Program-made: the position numbers and the translations under genes | Shown: positions 48,973 to 61,600 of the stretch, piece after piece | Numbering within the stretch: the first letter of the stretch is position 1 | Layout of the letters: every line of letters begins with the position of its first letter | Assembly (NCBI RefSeq): GCF_901000735.1 | Contig: NC_081547.1 | Location: 6,200,001-6,264,000 of the forward strand | DNA: 64,000 nucleotides | Reading direction: 5' to 3' | From: Corylus avellana | Lineage: Eukaryota > Streptophyta > Magnoliopsida > Fagales > Betulaceae | Notes under the pieces: generated by a model | Told to the model about the DNA's origin: nothing | Seen by the model: the letters and a program-made list of their open reading frames with translations, nothing else | The model's database searches: none

Positions 48973-49769
48973 TCATTGCTTCTTGTCTATCACCTCACAT
49001 AGCCAATGATACCTCACATCAATATGCTTCGTCCTTGAGCATAACTTGGAAGTACCCTTCAGATATCTTAAGATCCATTTCATAGCTTCCCAATAGTCTT
49101 TGCCCAGATTTGGGAGAAATCTGCTGATAGTACCTACAGCATGTGCAATGTCTGGTCGTTTGCACACCATGGCATACATAAGACTCCCAACAGCTAAGGA
49201 GTAAGGAATGACCTCCATTGCTTTCTTCTGTGCAAAGCTTTATCTACTAACCGTGCTTTGTGCTTTGCTAGTTTTCCACTGCTATCCCTTTTCAGCTTGA
49301 ACACCCACTTGTTCTTCAATGCTTTTCTTCCTTTAGGAAGTTCTACCAACTCATAGGTATCATTTTTCTGCAGGGAATTCATCTCTTCTTGCATGGCTTT
49401 TACCCAGCAGATTTTATCCTTATGAGATTGTACTTCTTGGAAACTCTCTGGCTCCCCCTCTTCAGTAAGCAAAATATATTCTGAAGTAGGATATTTGGAT
49501 GACGGTCTATGCTCTCTCGTAGATCTTCTAACCTGAGATCTTGAATCTTCCTGATCATGAGGATGCTCCCCCTGCTCAGTATCTTCATCATTATCAAGCA
49601 ACTCTGGCTCATCACTGGGAGTCAATTCTGGTGTAGCATTATGCAGAACTTCCTCGTCTGGAGTATGCTGAGAAGGACTATAAGATAAATCAACTATATC
49701 TTCAATCGCAGCTTTAGACTTCTCAGGTTTATCTGCATCACCATAGAATTGGTCTTCATAGAAGACCAC
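48973..49769 (-). pseudogene. Copia reverse transcriptase/RNase H remnant
   Basis: The first frame (49769-49194) holds the linker and RT start: CWVKAMQEEMNSLQKNDTYE and KNKWVFKLKRD through HKARLV. The text then jumps to PYSLAVGSLMYAMVCKRPDI and ILRYLKGTSKLCS in another frame (49218-48973), and again to TKHIDVRYHWLCEVI. The RT palm with its YVDD motif and most of RNase H are therefore deleted at two points. Confidence 0.85.
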
Positions 49770-49805
49770 ATCTCGACTTCTGACAATCTTCCTCTTGATC
49801 GGATC

Positions 49806-50579
49806 TCACAGCCTGAATCCAAATTCTTCATTTCCATAACCCAGAAAAATACAAGGAAGTGCCTTGTCATCAAACTTCAACCTGGTCTCCTTTGGAACAT
49901 GTGCAAAAGCCTTGCACCCAAATACCTTCAGATGAGAATATGAGACATCTTTTCCACTCCATACTCTCTCCGGTATGTCGAAACCCAAAGGAACTGAAGG
50001 TGAACGGTTGATTAAATAGTAGGCCGTCAGAGTGGCCTCTCCCCAAAATGACTTGTGTAATCCAGCCATTTTGAGCATGCATCTAACTCTTTCTACAATG
50101 GTACGGTTCATCCTCTCTGCAATACCATTGTGTTGTGGGGTGCCTGGCACAGTCCTTTCATGCTTTATTCCATGCTCTGAGCAAAAGTTTCTGAATTTCT
50201 TCATAGTATATTCTCCTCCGTTGTCAATACGGAGACACTTTAATTGCTTTCCAGTCTCTCTTTCAACCATGGCATGGAATTGTTGAAAGATATCAAAGAT
50301 TTGATCTTTTGTCTTTAATAGATAGACCCACACTTTCCTTGATGCATCATCAATGAATGTCACAAAATGTCTATTGCCACCCAAGGTTGGAACTTCGATA
50401 GGTCCATAAACATCTGAGTAGACCCTCTCCAAAATAGTAGATTTCTTTTGTGAAGACGTTGCAAAAGAAACTCTATGCTGTTTCCCGAATAAACAATGTT
50501 CACATGGATTAAGAGCTTTACCTTTGTCAATAGGAATGAGTGACTTCTTTGCCAAAATCTGCAGCCCTTTCTCACTCAT
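49806..50579 (-). pseudogene. Copia integrase
   Basis: 257 open codons. The zinc-region end CEHCLFGKQHRVSF comes first. The DDE core follows, with D in YSDVYGPIEV, D in LRIDNGGEY, and E in TPQHNGIAERMNRT. The upstream His half of the zinc finger (HKRLGHM) is cut off by a TGA where TGG is expected (LNLW), and another TGA ends the frame at FGFRL. The catalytic triad is present, but the reading frame is not continuous. Confidence 0.88.
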
Positions 50580-50810
50580 GTGACCCAGCCTTTTGTGTCA
50601 TAAATTTAGAGATGAACTATCTTCCACAGCGAACAGCTCATCACGACACACCTTCACATGTGTCTTGTATAATGAACAACAAGACTTGCCTTTAGCCACC
50701 ACCAAAGATCCCTTGGTGAGCTTCCAAACTCCTTTGCCAAAGTAACTTTCATACCCTTCTTTATCAAGGATATTCCCAGATATGAGATTGAGACGCAGGT
50801 CCGGAATATG

Positions 50811-51053
50811 TCAAACATCCTTCAAAATCAATGTACACCCAACATTGGTTTGAACACGGATGTTACCAACCCCAACTATCTTCGAGTTGCTAGTGTTACC
50901 CATTCTTACCATACCAAAGTCTCCTGCTTTGTATGATGTGAAGATCTCCTTGTTAGGAGTAGCATGGTAAGAGGCAGCGGTGTCTACAACCCACTCCTCA
51001 TCATTACCCGCAACATGCAAACAATCCCCAGCGCCATAAGATAGAACTACCAC
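50811..51053 (-). pseudogene. Copia protease segment
   Basis: The frame shows EEWVVDTAASYHATP, the aspartic protease region. The family motif D-[ST]-[AG] appears as D-T-A, so the catalytic Asp is present. It lies in the same frame as gag and integrase, separated by in-frame stops at 51117-51119 and 50811-50813. Confidence 0.85.
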
Positions 51054-51116
51054 ATCTTGCCCCGAGCAAGTGGCAGTTGTATTCTTTTCATCATCTTTCC
51101 TTTGGCTGAAGTCAGC

Positions 51117-51881
51117 TTAGTTTTGTTCTCGCTTCCAAGCATAGCAATTTCTCTTCATATGACCCTCCTTGCCGCAATGATAACATTTTCTTCTTTCAAT
51201 GGACCTCCCTCTTGACTTTGACCTTCCTTTGGATTTATCACGACTCTTGAAACCTCTGTTTTTGCTTCTGCCCCTGTTCTCTGTGACAAGAGCTTGTGCA
51301 CTGTCTGTCCCAGCAGTCTGTCTTCTGGTTTCTTCATTGAACATGCTGCTTGTAACTTGCTCCATGGTCATCTTGCCATCGGGAGTTGAGTTACTCAAGG
51401 ACACCACCAAGGTTTCCCAGCTATCTGGTAGAGAGCTCAAGAGCATCAAAGCTTGTAGCTCCTCATCAAGAGTCATCTTCATAGTGTTCAGTTGATTTAC
51501 GATACTCTGAAAATCATTCAGATGGTCGGAAACTGAAGCACCCTCCTTAAACTTCAAGTTAACAAGTTGTCGAATCAAGAAGGCTTTGTTTACGGCTGTC
51601 TTTCGCTCATATCTTGCTGTCAGCTTCTTCCATAATTCACAAGCATTGGTTTCATCGGAAATATGATGGTAGACTTTGTCATCCACCCATTGCCGAATGA
51701 GACCAACTACTTGTAAATTTAATTTCTTCCACTCTGCATCTGAAGTCTCCTTTGGCTTGGCTGTGTCACCTTCAATTGGAGTATACATATCTTTATAGTA
51801 AAGTATGTCCAACATCTTGCCTTTCCAAAGTAGCCAATTGCTACCATTTAGGCTTATCATTCTGCTGCTTGTACCTTCCAT
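51117..51881 (-). pseudogene. Copia Gag
   Basis: 254 codons. LNGSNWLLWKGKMLDIL at the start is the UBN2-type Gag signature. An Arg/Ser/Lys-rich basic stretch precedes the CCHC knuckle CYHCGKEGHMKRNC near the end. This Gag is clearly different in sequence from the Gag in the LRAT-Gag units, so the two come from different copia families. The frame ends in TAA where the polyprotein should continue. Confidence 0.88.
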
Positions 51882-51960
51882 TAAAATTGCACAACAATCT
51901 TCAAATGAAAGACGTCGGTGAATAGTACCGTATTACCGTCAACCTGGCTCTGATACCACT

Positions 51961-52669
51961 TGTTAGGGATGGCCACACCCTTGACTCAATAGTTGTGCAA
52001 ACTCCACAGAATAATAATGGAATGATAAATGCAAGAGATCAACGCACAGTATTTACGTGGTTCGGCAGTGGGCCTACATCCACGGAAGTAACTCCAATCA
52101 ATCCACAATAAACAACTTGTTACAGTGGTGTTTACTCAAGTTATGCAAAACTTAAGTTAATACAGGAGTAAAATAATACAGAGAGAAACAACCTCTGTTG
52201 AAACTAATATACACTCTCAGTGGTGTATTAAAACACTCTTTTCTTAACTCTCTCTCTGGAGTATAACTGAGGCTCTCTTGACTTCTCTTCTTGTGTGTGT
52301 TGTTCTTGATCTTCCTCAAGCATGTTTGAGGCATAAGACCCCTTGGCTATTTATAGCCAAAGTTAGAAGCATCTAGAAGATGATCTTAGTCCCCAAGTTA
52401 GAATCTTCTGGATGAATGAACTTAGCCTCCAAGGTAGAACCATCTAGATGATGAAGACAAATTGAGAACCTTCTAGATGAATAGAGAATCATCTAGATAC
52501 ATCTTGAAGAGAACCTTCTAGATGGATGGAGAACCATCTAGATAAATATTTGTAAAGAACCTTCTAGATGGATGAAGAACCATCTAGATAAATCTTTTGT
52601 ATGACTTGCTCTATTTTGTTTAATCAAAATCTTATCTTAAGTAGGGAAAAACCTTGTCGGCAACCAACA
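51961..52669 (-). repeat. 5' LTR of the copia element
   Basis: 709 bp, partner of 48099-48816. The primer-binding site follows directly at 51958. High similarity between the two LTRs points to a recent insertion. Confidence 0.92.
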
Positions 52670-53257
52670 AGTTCGAACCCCAATATCAGTTGCATACCTG
52701 CTCATACAGTACATCCCGGCTGTCACCATAGCCACGCCAACAGGACTTGGCGTCAGCAACTTCAGAGGAGAAGAAAGAATGGCAGCCAATGGGGCACCAA
52801 TGACAGAAGAGGCTTGACCACTTCTTCCAACCCCAAGTCTGTCTACCATCAGAAGACCAGTTTTGCAATAAAGTGTAAAGTCTTCACAGTTGTTTTGAAA
52901 CACATTATAATTTCCAAATCCATTTTTGAAGAAGATACATTGCTGGGTGGATAACATTTTCTGGTGGGTCAGATGCTGCAGTGGAGCGTGTGCCGCCCCG
53001 CACCTTAGCAAGGAAAACTGATGGAGTAACTCCGTATTCGAAACAATACAGAGATCCATTTCGAAGGAAACAATCCAGGCAAGAGAGGATTACGCCACTG
53101 TTGGGTTGCCTAAATCCACAGTCGGGAAAGGTAGGACACGATGATGGGAGGCTTAATGTTGAATCATAAAAGTCAGAATCAGAAGATGTACCAGTGCTTG
53201 AATTCAAATTTCTCTCAGGTCTAAAATGGACCACCTTGCTTCCCCCAACAAAGATAC

Positions 53258-55045
53258 CTGCATATTCAATATAGCTCATGATTAAGCTTGATCAAACAAC
53301 AAAAGGGGTCAAGTAAAAGCCATTGAGATTATTTTCAGCTGTTTGAAAGGTAGTTTTGTTAAGGTAATGTTATATTCGTTAACAGAATAAAAGGTGACCA
53401 CATTAACCAGTACAGCTTTATGAGGAAGTGAATGAGGAGCACAGAATATATTGGCTTGGAATTGATGCTAAATTAGGGGAAACAAACATTGGGACTAACA
53501 CGTGGAAAATTTGAAGGATGATATATATCAAATTTTCATTTTATACTTCTGCATCTACTAGAGTGCAATAGAGAGGTCACCACTATATTAAACCAATCAA
53601 AGCTGATCAATATTTCAAGTAGCATGTGGTCCAATGTTTCAACCCCAAATGCATACAAATACATCATTACAGGCCATAAAAAGCAGATTAGTGTAAATGC
53701 AACCACTGAATAATGAAGTACAAGCAATAAAGTGACAGCTTTTCTGATCTGAACTAACATTACACATACATTATACAATACTCTGGCGTCTGCTGATCCT
53801 GGTGTGGGGTTCTAACCCTTCAATATTCTAACAATATAACCTTGATTTTCACAATAAAGCAAGTCTTAAAATTAAACATTAGAACTTACATCTTCATGAA
53901 ATTAGACAAATCCTGCGAACTCCATTTGCAGCTATTGAATTATTTAACAAAGTTGCTTATGTTGCAAAATAATCATCGATTGGTTGGTAGAGATTTCCAT
54001 TGAAAGTGCACTTGCTCATCATTTTTACAATATCTTACCTGTCCAACAGAATACATTCCCTTGGACACCTAGCCTTCATGCAATGTCTCATAGCCCTTGA
54101 CATCTAGAAAATTATGGCTCATTCTCACTGAAAGCCAGTGGAGTACAAATTGACCACCTCCCCCAACGGGAAAAAAAAAAAAAGAAGTAGACTAACAGGT
54201 TACTCAGATGACATGAAGGCATTATGAGAAGGACAAAATAAATTTTAGAGGCATTCAGTTAGCTTTCATTTTGGTCATGCTCCACTGTTTAGCACACTTG
54301 TAGTGATAAGACTTCTAACTTCTAGCAGTGATGGTGGATAAAAGTTTTTTCTCTTATTTTTTTTTTTTTTTGGGGGGGGGGGGGGGGGGGCGCAAAGGAG
54401 CTTACCAGAATTTGGTAAGAAAAAAACTTCATATAGAATGGCTTGACTAACAACCCACTGGAGGGGAGAGAGGAGGCATCTATAGTTCTCATTAGCTATC
54501 TTCTGTGCATATTTTGTTCTATTAGAGAACACATAGAGAACTCAACATAAATAGAATCTGAAAATACAAATAGCCAGATGTGCTATTGCATTGGGAACAC
54601 CCTTATTAAATCAACCCGCACTAGTGACTGTCTTTGATGTGCTCTTTTGCTTTAATGTGCCCTATCACTTAGAACCAATGAGAGAGGAGAGATGAGAGAG
54701 GAGAGAGAATTGTTGGGACATGTAAAAGAGATATGAGAGAGAATCAATTTTTTATAATTTAATAATGCATTTGGCATTTACAGTGTTTTCCATCTATAGT
54801 GTTTGGAAAACACTGTAGATGCCATTTGATATTGATTATATTTAGGGCTTTTGATGTGGGTGCTTTTTTGAGATTTTCCTTAAACCAATAAAAGAGGACT
54901 TTTGAATTTTGATGTCCACGCTATTTCCAAGGGGAAAGGAATTTGTTCTCAAAAATTGTTAGGCTGCAATTTGGAGAATCGAGAACAGTTTGGAACAGTG
55001 ACGAGGATTTTAAAAAGGTATTGTTTCAAGATAGTTGGTAGTTTT

Positions 55046-55086
<41 letters not shown>

Positions 55087-55673
55087 GCTTTGGCTTATTG
55101 TCTAAACTTTCGTTCCCCACTGAGGTGTGTTTCTTTTCAGAACAGTGCATTGGCATTGTGGCTCACTTTCTAACGTGGCAGTGAAAGTTAGCACTAGATG
55201 CTATATGCACTTTCATTTATTATTTCATCTAATGGTAATTTTTATTGTCACATTAAGAAGTAAATACTTTAGAGTATATGTAAGCACGTAATAGAACCCT
55301 AACCAAAAGAGATGGAGACCAATAAGTCTAAGTCCAAAAAAATTGATACAAGCCTGAAGTTGTGTCATCCCAAATTATGTGTATGTTTACCAAATTGTGT
55401 TGACCAGATCATATTACCTACATACGTACAGAGCTTGTAATAGTTCCAATATGACTCATTATTGTGTCACATTGGAACAATCTTAGGCACTTGATCATTG
55501 TGTGTCAAATTGATGTAAACTTAACACTTGCATCTTAGCAAAAACAGATTTTGACATATTGTATGCAAGATAAAAGTACCATAACATTAACTTAGATTCA
55601 TAAGCTGTTAAAAGCAAACAATAACATTCAAAAGCCTCATAGCATACACAAGCATGCATTTATCATACAGAAG
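53258..55673. other. Spacer between units 5 and 6
   Basis: 53258-54600 holds no gene; a G-run at 54374-54390 may be poorly called. From about 54640 the sequence duplicates 34147-35700 (without the TIR element and the retroposon). It includes a (TA)n tract at 55050-55082. Confidence 0.5.
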
Positions 55674-57282
55674 TTACTTCAACCATAACCCAACTACCAC
55701 AGAAACAATTATCACCCACAAAAACACCAACATAGGAGTTAGATGTTGCCTTATTCGTGCCCTACCATAGAAACAATTGTCAGCCGACTGGAAACGTTTT
55801 TCCACAGTTGTGAAACGTTTTTTCACAGTTTTGAAGAACTCCTTAGCATTGTCACATTCAGGAAGAACTGAGTTAATATTGCTCTCTATGGTGTTCCGCA
55901 TAAACATAATGCTCAATCTGTTCGATCGCTCCCAAGACTTGTACATAACCCTTTCTTTTGCATTACTTGATTTAGTAATAGCATGCGGTTTATTAATCCG
56001 AAGTGCTAAATCAAGATCCAAAAAACCAAGGTGAAACCGAACTTGTTGAGACCATTCTGTGAAATTCGTTCCATCAAGAATTGGAACTAGCACTACAATC
56101 AAAAAAATGCTCACTATGTTAATACTTTGAGTTATCAAATATGAAATAATAATTTAATAATTTGTAATTACCACCTTTCACATTTGGATGAAAATTACGA
56201 TATACTAAGAAAGTTTAATTTTTATGATGATTCCTTTTCACCTATTAGGAATAATTGATAAAGCATCCACAATTTGATAGGTATGATCATGAATTTCACA
56301 TTAATAAACTTAAATAAATGAAAGGACATACCAGAATTCATTTGAACAAAATAAGCCTCGTTGCCTTCCCAACCCATGTTCTCAGCCAAGTCCTCCACTG
56401 CCACCTTCATCACATCCTCTCGAACGCCAATATCATTTGCATATCTGGTCATACAGTACATCCCAGCGTACCCAACCGCGGCCGCAGCCATGCGAACAGG
56501 AATTGGCACCAGCCATTTCAGAGTAGAAGAAACAACGGCAGCCACTGGGACACCGACGAAAGAAGAGGTTTGACCACTTCCTCCAACCCCAGTGTTTCCG
56601 GTTTCAGTTCTATTTCTACCGCCCACTACCCGAAGACCAGTTTTGCAATAAAGCGCAAAGTCTTCGCAGTTGTTTAGAAGCACACCATAATTGCCAAATC
56701 CACTTTGAAGAAGATACATTGTTCGGTGGATAACTTGTTCTGGTGGGTCAGAATTTGCAATGGAGCATGTGCCACCCCGCACCTGAGCAAGGAAAAATGA
56801 TCCACTAACTCCATATTTGAATCGATACAGAAATCCATTTCCAAGGAAACAATCCAGGCAAGAACGGAGTACACCACTGTTGGGTTGCCTGAATCCACAT
56901 TCAGGATAGGAAGAGCAGATCACTGCTGACTTACAAAAGCTAGAATCAGAAGATATCCAACTGCTTGAATTCAAATTTCCGTCGGGACTAAAATGGACCA
57001 CCCTGTTACCCCCAACAAAGATACCTGCAAAAAATTCAATGATTTAAGCTCTGATGACCAAAACAAAGCTCACACCAATATGTTAAATCATTCTGATGAA
57101 TCTCTGCCAAAGCCATGCAAATGGATGGCATGTTGCAAGAAATCACATTCATATCTATTGACAAAAACAAAACTTTGCTGACCGTGGTGGGAGTAGCTGT
57201 AGAGAGCTAGCGCTCTGTAGGTGTAAATGTGGTCTCCGCGCTTGATTTCACTTCTCTCCACTCTGTTGGTCAGCACATCCAT
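55674..57282 (-). CDS. LRAT-Gag unit 6, intact three-exon chimera with hydrophobic tail (403 aa)
   Basis: Exon 1 is 57282-57183 (33 codons plus 1 nt). Exon 2 is 57024-56332 (693 nt, donor GTATGT). Exon 3 is 56092-55674 (acceptor gattgtag). The total of 1212 nt is open in frame. Residues 1-264 are the LRAT/NC domain: GDHI 16-19, H32/H33 in SHHG, H44 in VVHF, and the NNCEDF Cys at 153. Residues 265 on are the N-terminal part of copia Gag ([34 protein letters not shown]). They diverge after about 360 into a Gag-unrelated end whose last 19 residues ([19 protein letters not shown]) form a possible membrane anchor. There is no zinc knuckle. Unspliced, the frame would run only to 56222. Animal LRAT-family enzymes often have a C-terminal membrane segment, so the tail could be functional; this is inference. 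Confidence 0.72.
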
Positions 57283-58639
57283 CCCCCTTTTTTTTTTTCC
57301 TCTCTCTCTCTCTCTGCTATGCTTTACTCTCTAAATCCACAGCAATTGATGTAAGAGAAAGCGATGACGTTTCCTCATGGGAAAGGAATTGTATGAACCT
57401 TGGAAACTTTGCTTCGTTTCTAATTAAGCTGTGACTTTATCGTACCATGTTTTTTGCTCCTTTAATTTATTTCTCTAAGTAAGCTTACTTTTGGTAATCA
57501 AAGAGCGTCTTTTTACTTTCTTTCTTTCTTTCTTTTTTATTTTGGGGGGGGGGGGTTGGAAACTTGGAAGTTGGAAGCATCTTTTTATTCATACATTTCT
57601 TTGTGGTCCATGGGGAATGAATCAGAATTATAAACCCAGCTTAGGAAGAGGCCTACAGCAATTAGCCCACATTTACTGGCAAACTGACACTACTCATCTT
57701 CACCCAAATCCTCACAATAAATGTTAATGTTGACATATCTTTAAAAAATTTAAATAATGTGATTTTATATACACCATTAAATGCACTTCAAGCATTTAGG
57801 TGGTTCATTTTTGCACCATGCAAAATTTAGTTTGATCTTTCTGTGTTTAAATTGATCATTATCATATATAAGACATACAATACAATGGAGCCATTGATGT
57901 GATTCAGTGAAAACAGATTAAGGGAAAGCTAAGTAGAGTTGTTACACTATTGGATTTTCACTTGATACGTCCATAGGAAGATTTTGGAAACTACTGCATG
58001 TTAAAACTGAAAGAGCATTGCTATGCATACTCATAAGTGCTCACTTTCTAACATGGGCTGTCGCAGTGAAAATCATCACTAGATGTTATATATATGCACT
58101 CTCATTTTTTATTTCATCTAATAGTAATTTTCACTGTCACGTTAAGAATCGAGTAAGTACTTGAGAATATATGTAGTACTCCTAAAACTAAAAATCAGTA
58201 TTTATGAGGAAACAATGGCGAGTTAAAACCAAAAATAAAAAATGTTTCCAAGAAAGCAGTCATATAAAATCAGCATGAAATGCAGTGACCCGGCCAATAC
58301 AACCTGATCGATCACAAACAGTTTAATAAGATTCATTTATAAAAACCATCACATAGAATCTCAAAACCAACAAAACTGTCTAAAACCATCATATAACCAT
58401 CAAGATCAAGATTAGACCAAAAAAAAACCAAATTTCGAGAAATAGTAGAAACATAAAGTGTCTAAAACAAATATATGTAACAACTAGTATCTAGAAACAA
58501 ACGAAATTAATGTCCTGATGGTAACAATTGGAACTTTGACTTCATTTCCCATGAATATGAAATTTTTATTTGGGTTTATGGTCAAGATTATAGGGACGCC
58601 CTGCATCGAATAAGAAATGTGAACATTAGAATATAAGTC
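57283..58639. other. Unit 6 upstream flank and unit 7 downstream copia remnant
   Basis: 57283-57480 is the shared upstream block with a (TC)n tract at about 57300-57314. A G-run at 57545-57555 may be a difficult base call. 57720-58240 matches 38885-39300. From about 58250 the decayed copia pol remnant that follows each Gag appears. Confidence 0.5.
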
Positions 58640-61600
58640 AATCCACCAAGTTGGTAGAAATTTTAGTAAAATTTGATTCGAAACATATATATGTAAGCTA
58701 AAAACTTACCTTTATTTTCGAATCTTGCCCTACGTTTGTAGCAATATTTCTAAACATGTCCAAACTTTTTGCAGGAATAGCACTTGACATTGTTTGCAGG
58801 AATAGCACTTGACATTGTTGTTTCTCTTCGCATGAACCTCACTTACTTGAAGACGTACATTAACTTTAGGTGGCCCTGTGACCTTGTTTTGTCTCTTCTC
58901 ATGAACCTCAGTTACTTGAGGAGGTCCATTAACTTCAGATGGCTCTATGACATTGTTTTCTCTCTTCTCAAGAACCTCAATTACTTGAAGTGGTCCATTA
59001 ACTTTTGGTAACTCTATCTTTTTGGCTCCTGGGCTTACAAGGTGAGCTGAATGATATCCTTGTTGCTTAAGCCTTGCCTCTTCTTGAACAAGTATCCTGG
59101 TTAATTCATTTACATTCCACTTATCCTTATAAGAATTGTACTGAATTTGAATTAGCTCATACTGAGGAGGCAATGAGTTGAAAATAAATTGCACGAGAAG
59201 GAACTCATCCACATTCATCCCAAGAGCCTTTAATTTAGTAGTTAAATTTGTCATTTCAATGATATGCTCATGCATCCCACATACAATCAAATTTCATGGT
59301 GGTAAGTTCAGCCACCAATGTCCCTATAAGAGACTTGTCAACCGATCGAAAACGTACTTCCACGTTTTTGAAGAATTCTTTAGCACTATCACATTTAGGA
59401 AGAATTGATTTAATATTATTCACTATACTCATTTGCATAAACATAATGCTCAATCTATTTGATCACTCCCATGACTTGTATTTAGCCTTTTTTTCTGCAC
59501 TACTTGAGTTAGTAATAGCAGGCGGTTTGTTAGTCCGAAGAGCCAAATCAAGATCCCAAACACCAAGGTAAAACTGAACTTGTTCAGACCACACTGAGAA
59601 ATTCCTTCCATCAAGAATCGGAACTGAGGCTGCAATTAAATTAATGCTCGCTATATTAATGCTTTGAGTTATTAAACATAAAATAATAATTTAATAAATA
59701 GTAATTAAGTAGTATTATTGTAATTCGTATTTGGGTGGAAATTACAATACATAAAATTTAATCAATATAGTGATTCGTTTTCGCCTCTTAGGAATAATTA
59801 ATAATGCATCTGTAATTCGATAAGTATGTTACTTTTGGTTATCTGGTTCAAACTCTCAATTAAGGATACATATTAATTATTCTTGTTGAAGTATAATGAA
59901 GCTCAATGTTTAAATATGAAGAAGCTCTAATACCATGTTGAAGTTTGTAAGGAGATCTAAAATATGAAAATAATAGAGGAAGCAAGAGAGAGAAAAGAGA
60001 GCCAAAGAATTACGGTTATGTTCACCACTTTGAATGGCCCCTATGGCTACATTGTGCTCATAAACTTAATTATTTACTGTAGATAAGATTATCAAGCTTT
60101 GTTGGCAATATCGTTTCAAATATGCTAAAAATTTCTATATATGTTCAAAGAAATTATAGAACAATTAAGTAAAGCATAAATCAAATTTGTTGAGGAGAAA
60201 CAAAAACATGAGTACTAATATATATGTATGTAATATTCAATAAATAAACTAAATAAATTAAAGGACATACGTGAATTCATTCGAAGAAAATAAGCCTCAT
60301 TGGCTTTCCAGCCCATGTTCTCAACCAAGTCCTCCACAGCAACCTTGATCACATCTTTTCGAACGCAAAAATCATTTGCATACCTAATCATACAGTACAT
60401 CAAGACGGATCCAGCCGCTACCATAGCAACACCAACAGGGGTTGAGATTAGCCACATGAGACGAAAAGAAACAGTGGCAACACGTGTGACACCAAGGAAG
60501 GAAGTGGCTTGACCTCCAGGTTTTTTCTTTCCGCCTGCTACCTGAAGACCCGTTTTGCAATAAAGCGCAAAGTTTTCGCAGTTGTTTGAAAGGACATCAT
60601 AATTGCCAAATCCATATTGAAGAAGATACAAGGCTCGGTGGATAACTTGTTCTGGTGGGTCTGATTTTGCAATGGAGCATGTGCCACCCCGCACCTAAAC
60701 TCCATATTTGAAACGATACAGAGATCCATTTCCAAGGAAACAATCCAGGCAAGAACGGAGTACACCACTGTTGGGTTGCCTAAACCCACATTCCGGATAG
60801 GAAGAGCAGATCACTCCTGACTTATTACATAAGCTAGAATCAGAACATATCCAAGTGCTTGAATTTGAATTTCTCTCAGGACTAAAATGGACCACCTGGT
60901 TACCCCCAACAAATATACCTGCAATTAATTCAACATATATCTCATGATTTAATTATGCAGCAAACAGAATTAATAAGAAGATTGAACTAAGCAGTAAAAG
61001 AATCCTCGTGTTTGAGGATGATGAAGACAAATTTAAGATGATGACTTCCACATTCAGATCATATGCACCCTCCCTCTTAACTTGTTTGAGTTATATATGT
61101 GAATCAAGAATTCTAAGAAATTGCACAATTTCTATATATCTCAGCAATATTTTAAATCATTTTGATGAATCTCTGCCAAAAGCTCTGCAAATGAATGGCA
61201 TGTTGCAAGAAATCACATTCATGTGTTGAGATGAATTTGGCTTTTTTTTTTTTCCTGGTCTGACAAACAACCTTAGAAGATGTCATAATGGCGAGATTTT
61301 GTGTTTTCAATTGAATTTAATGATGAACATGTTTAGCAATAAATGAGGAATGAATGATGCATTATTCTAGAAACAACTGTTGAGACAATGTTTTTTTATT
61401 TTTATTTTTTTTGAGTAAGTAACGTGCGCTTTAGATTTATTGCATAACTTGCAAAGCAGATAAGTCTGCTTGCAAAAGGTCACGTATACATGCCGGTGGG
61501 TTATAAAGCCACACCATTTGAACATTTTCAGTTACCGCCAATCTAGCTAAAGTATGAGCCACCTTGTTCTCCTCTCTACGTACAAATCGCATTTTCCAAG

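Larger units (their letters stand above)
48099..52669 (-). mobile_element. Ty1/copia LTR retrotransposon (Tnt1/Tork-like), internally deleted
   Basis: LTRs at 48099-48816 (3') and 51961-52669 (5') start TGTTGGTTGCCGAC and end in CCATCC(C/T)TAACA on the minus strand. They differ at few positions plus a 10-bp indel. The TSD is ggttc (48094-48098) and agttc (52670-52674), the latter with one change. The primer-binding site TGGTATCAGAGCC (51958-51946) matches initiator tRNA-Met. A purine-rich tract (gggagggggaga) lies just inside the 3' LTR. Gene order gag-protease-integrase-RT is copia-type. Most of RT and RNase H is deleted and several TGG-to-TGA stops interrupt the single reading frame, so it is non-autonomous. 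Confidence 0.93.
47995..53257 (-). pseudogene. LRAT unit 5: canonical LEAD-SENSITIVE 1-like copy split by a copia element
   Basis: Exon 2 starts at 53257 after the usual TGCAG and runs to 52675. It is then interrupted by the retrotransposon and resumes at 48098 to a stop at 47997-47995. The joined text is the best match in the window to ordinary plant LEAD-SENSITIVE 1: [20 protein letters not shown]-like [28 protein letters not shown], then [16 protein letters not shown] and GHHEEVADDSELIAI-stop. It has its own stop and no Gag exon. Other damage: an extra base near 52922 shifts the frame after MYLLQ, and no exon 1 was found in the 2.4 kb upstream. It is dead, but it shows what the family looked like before the Gag segment was added. 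Confidence 0.82.

Noticed and set aside
54374..54390. Long G-run (also near 46770 and 57545)
   Set aside because: It could be a quadruplex former, but single homopolymers are more likely simple-sequence or base-calling effects; not reported as regulatory.
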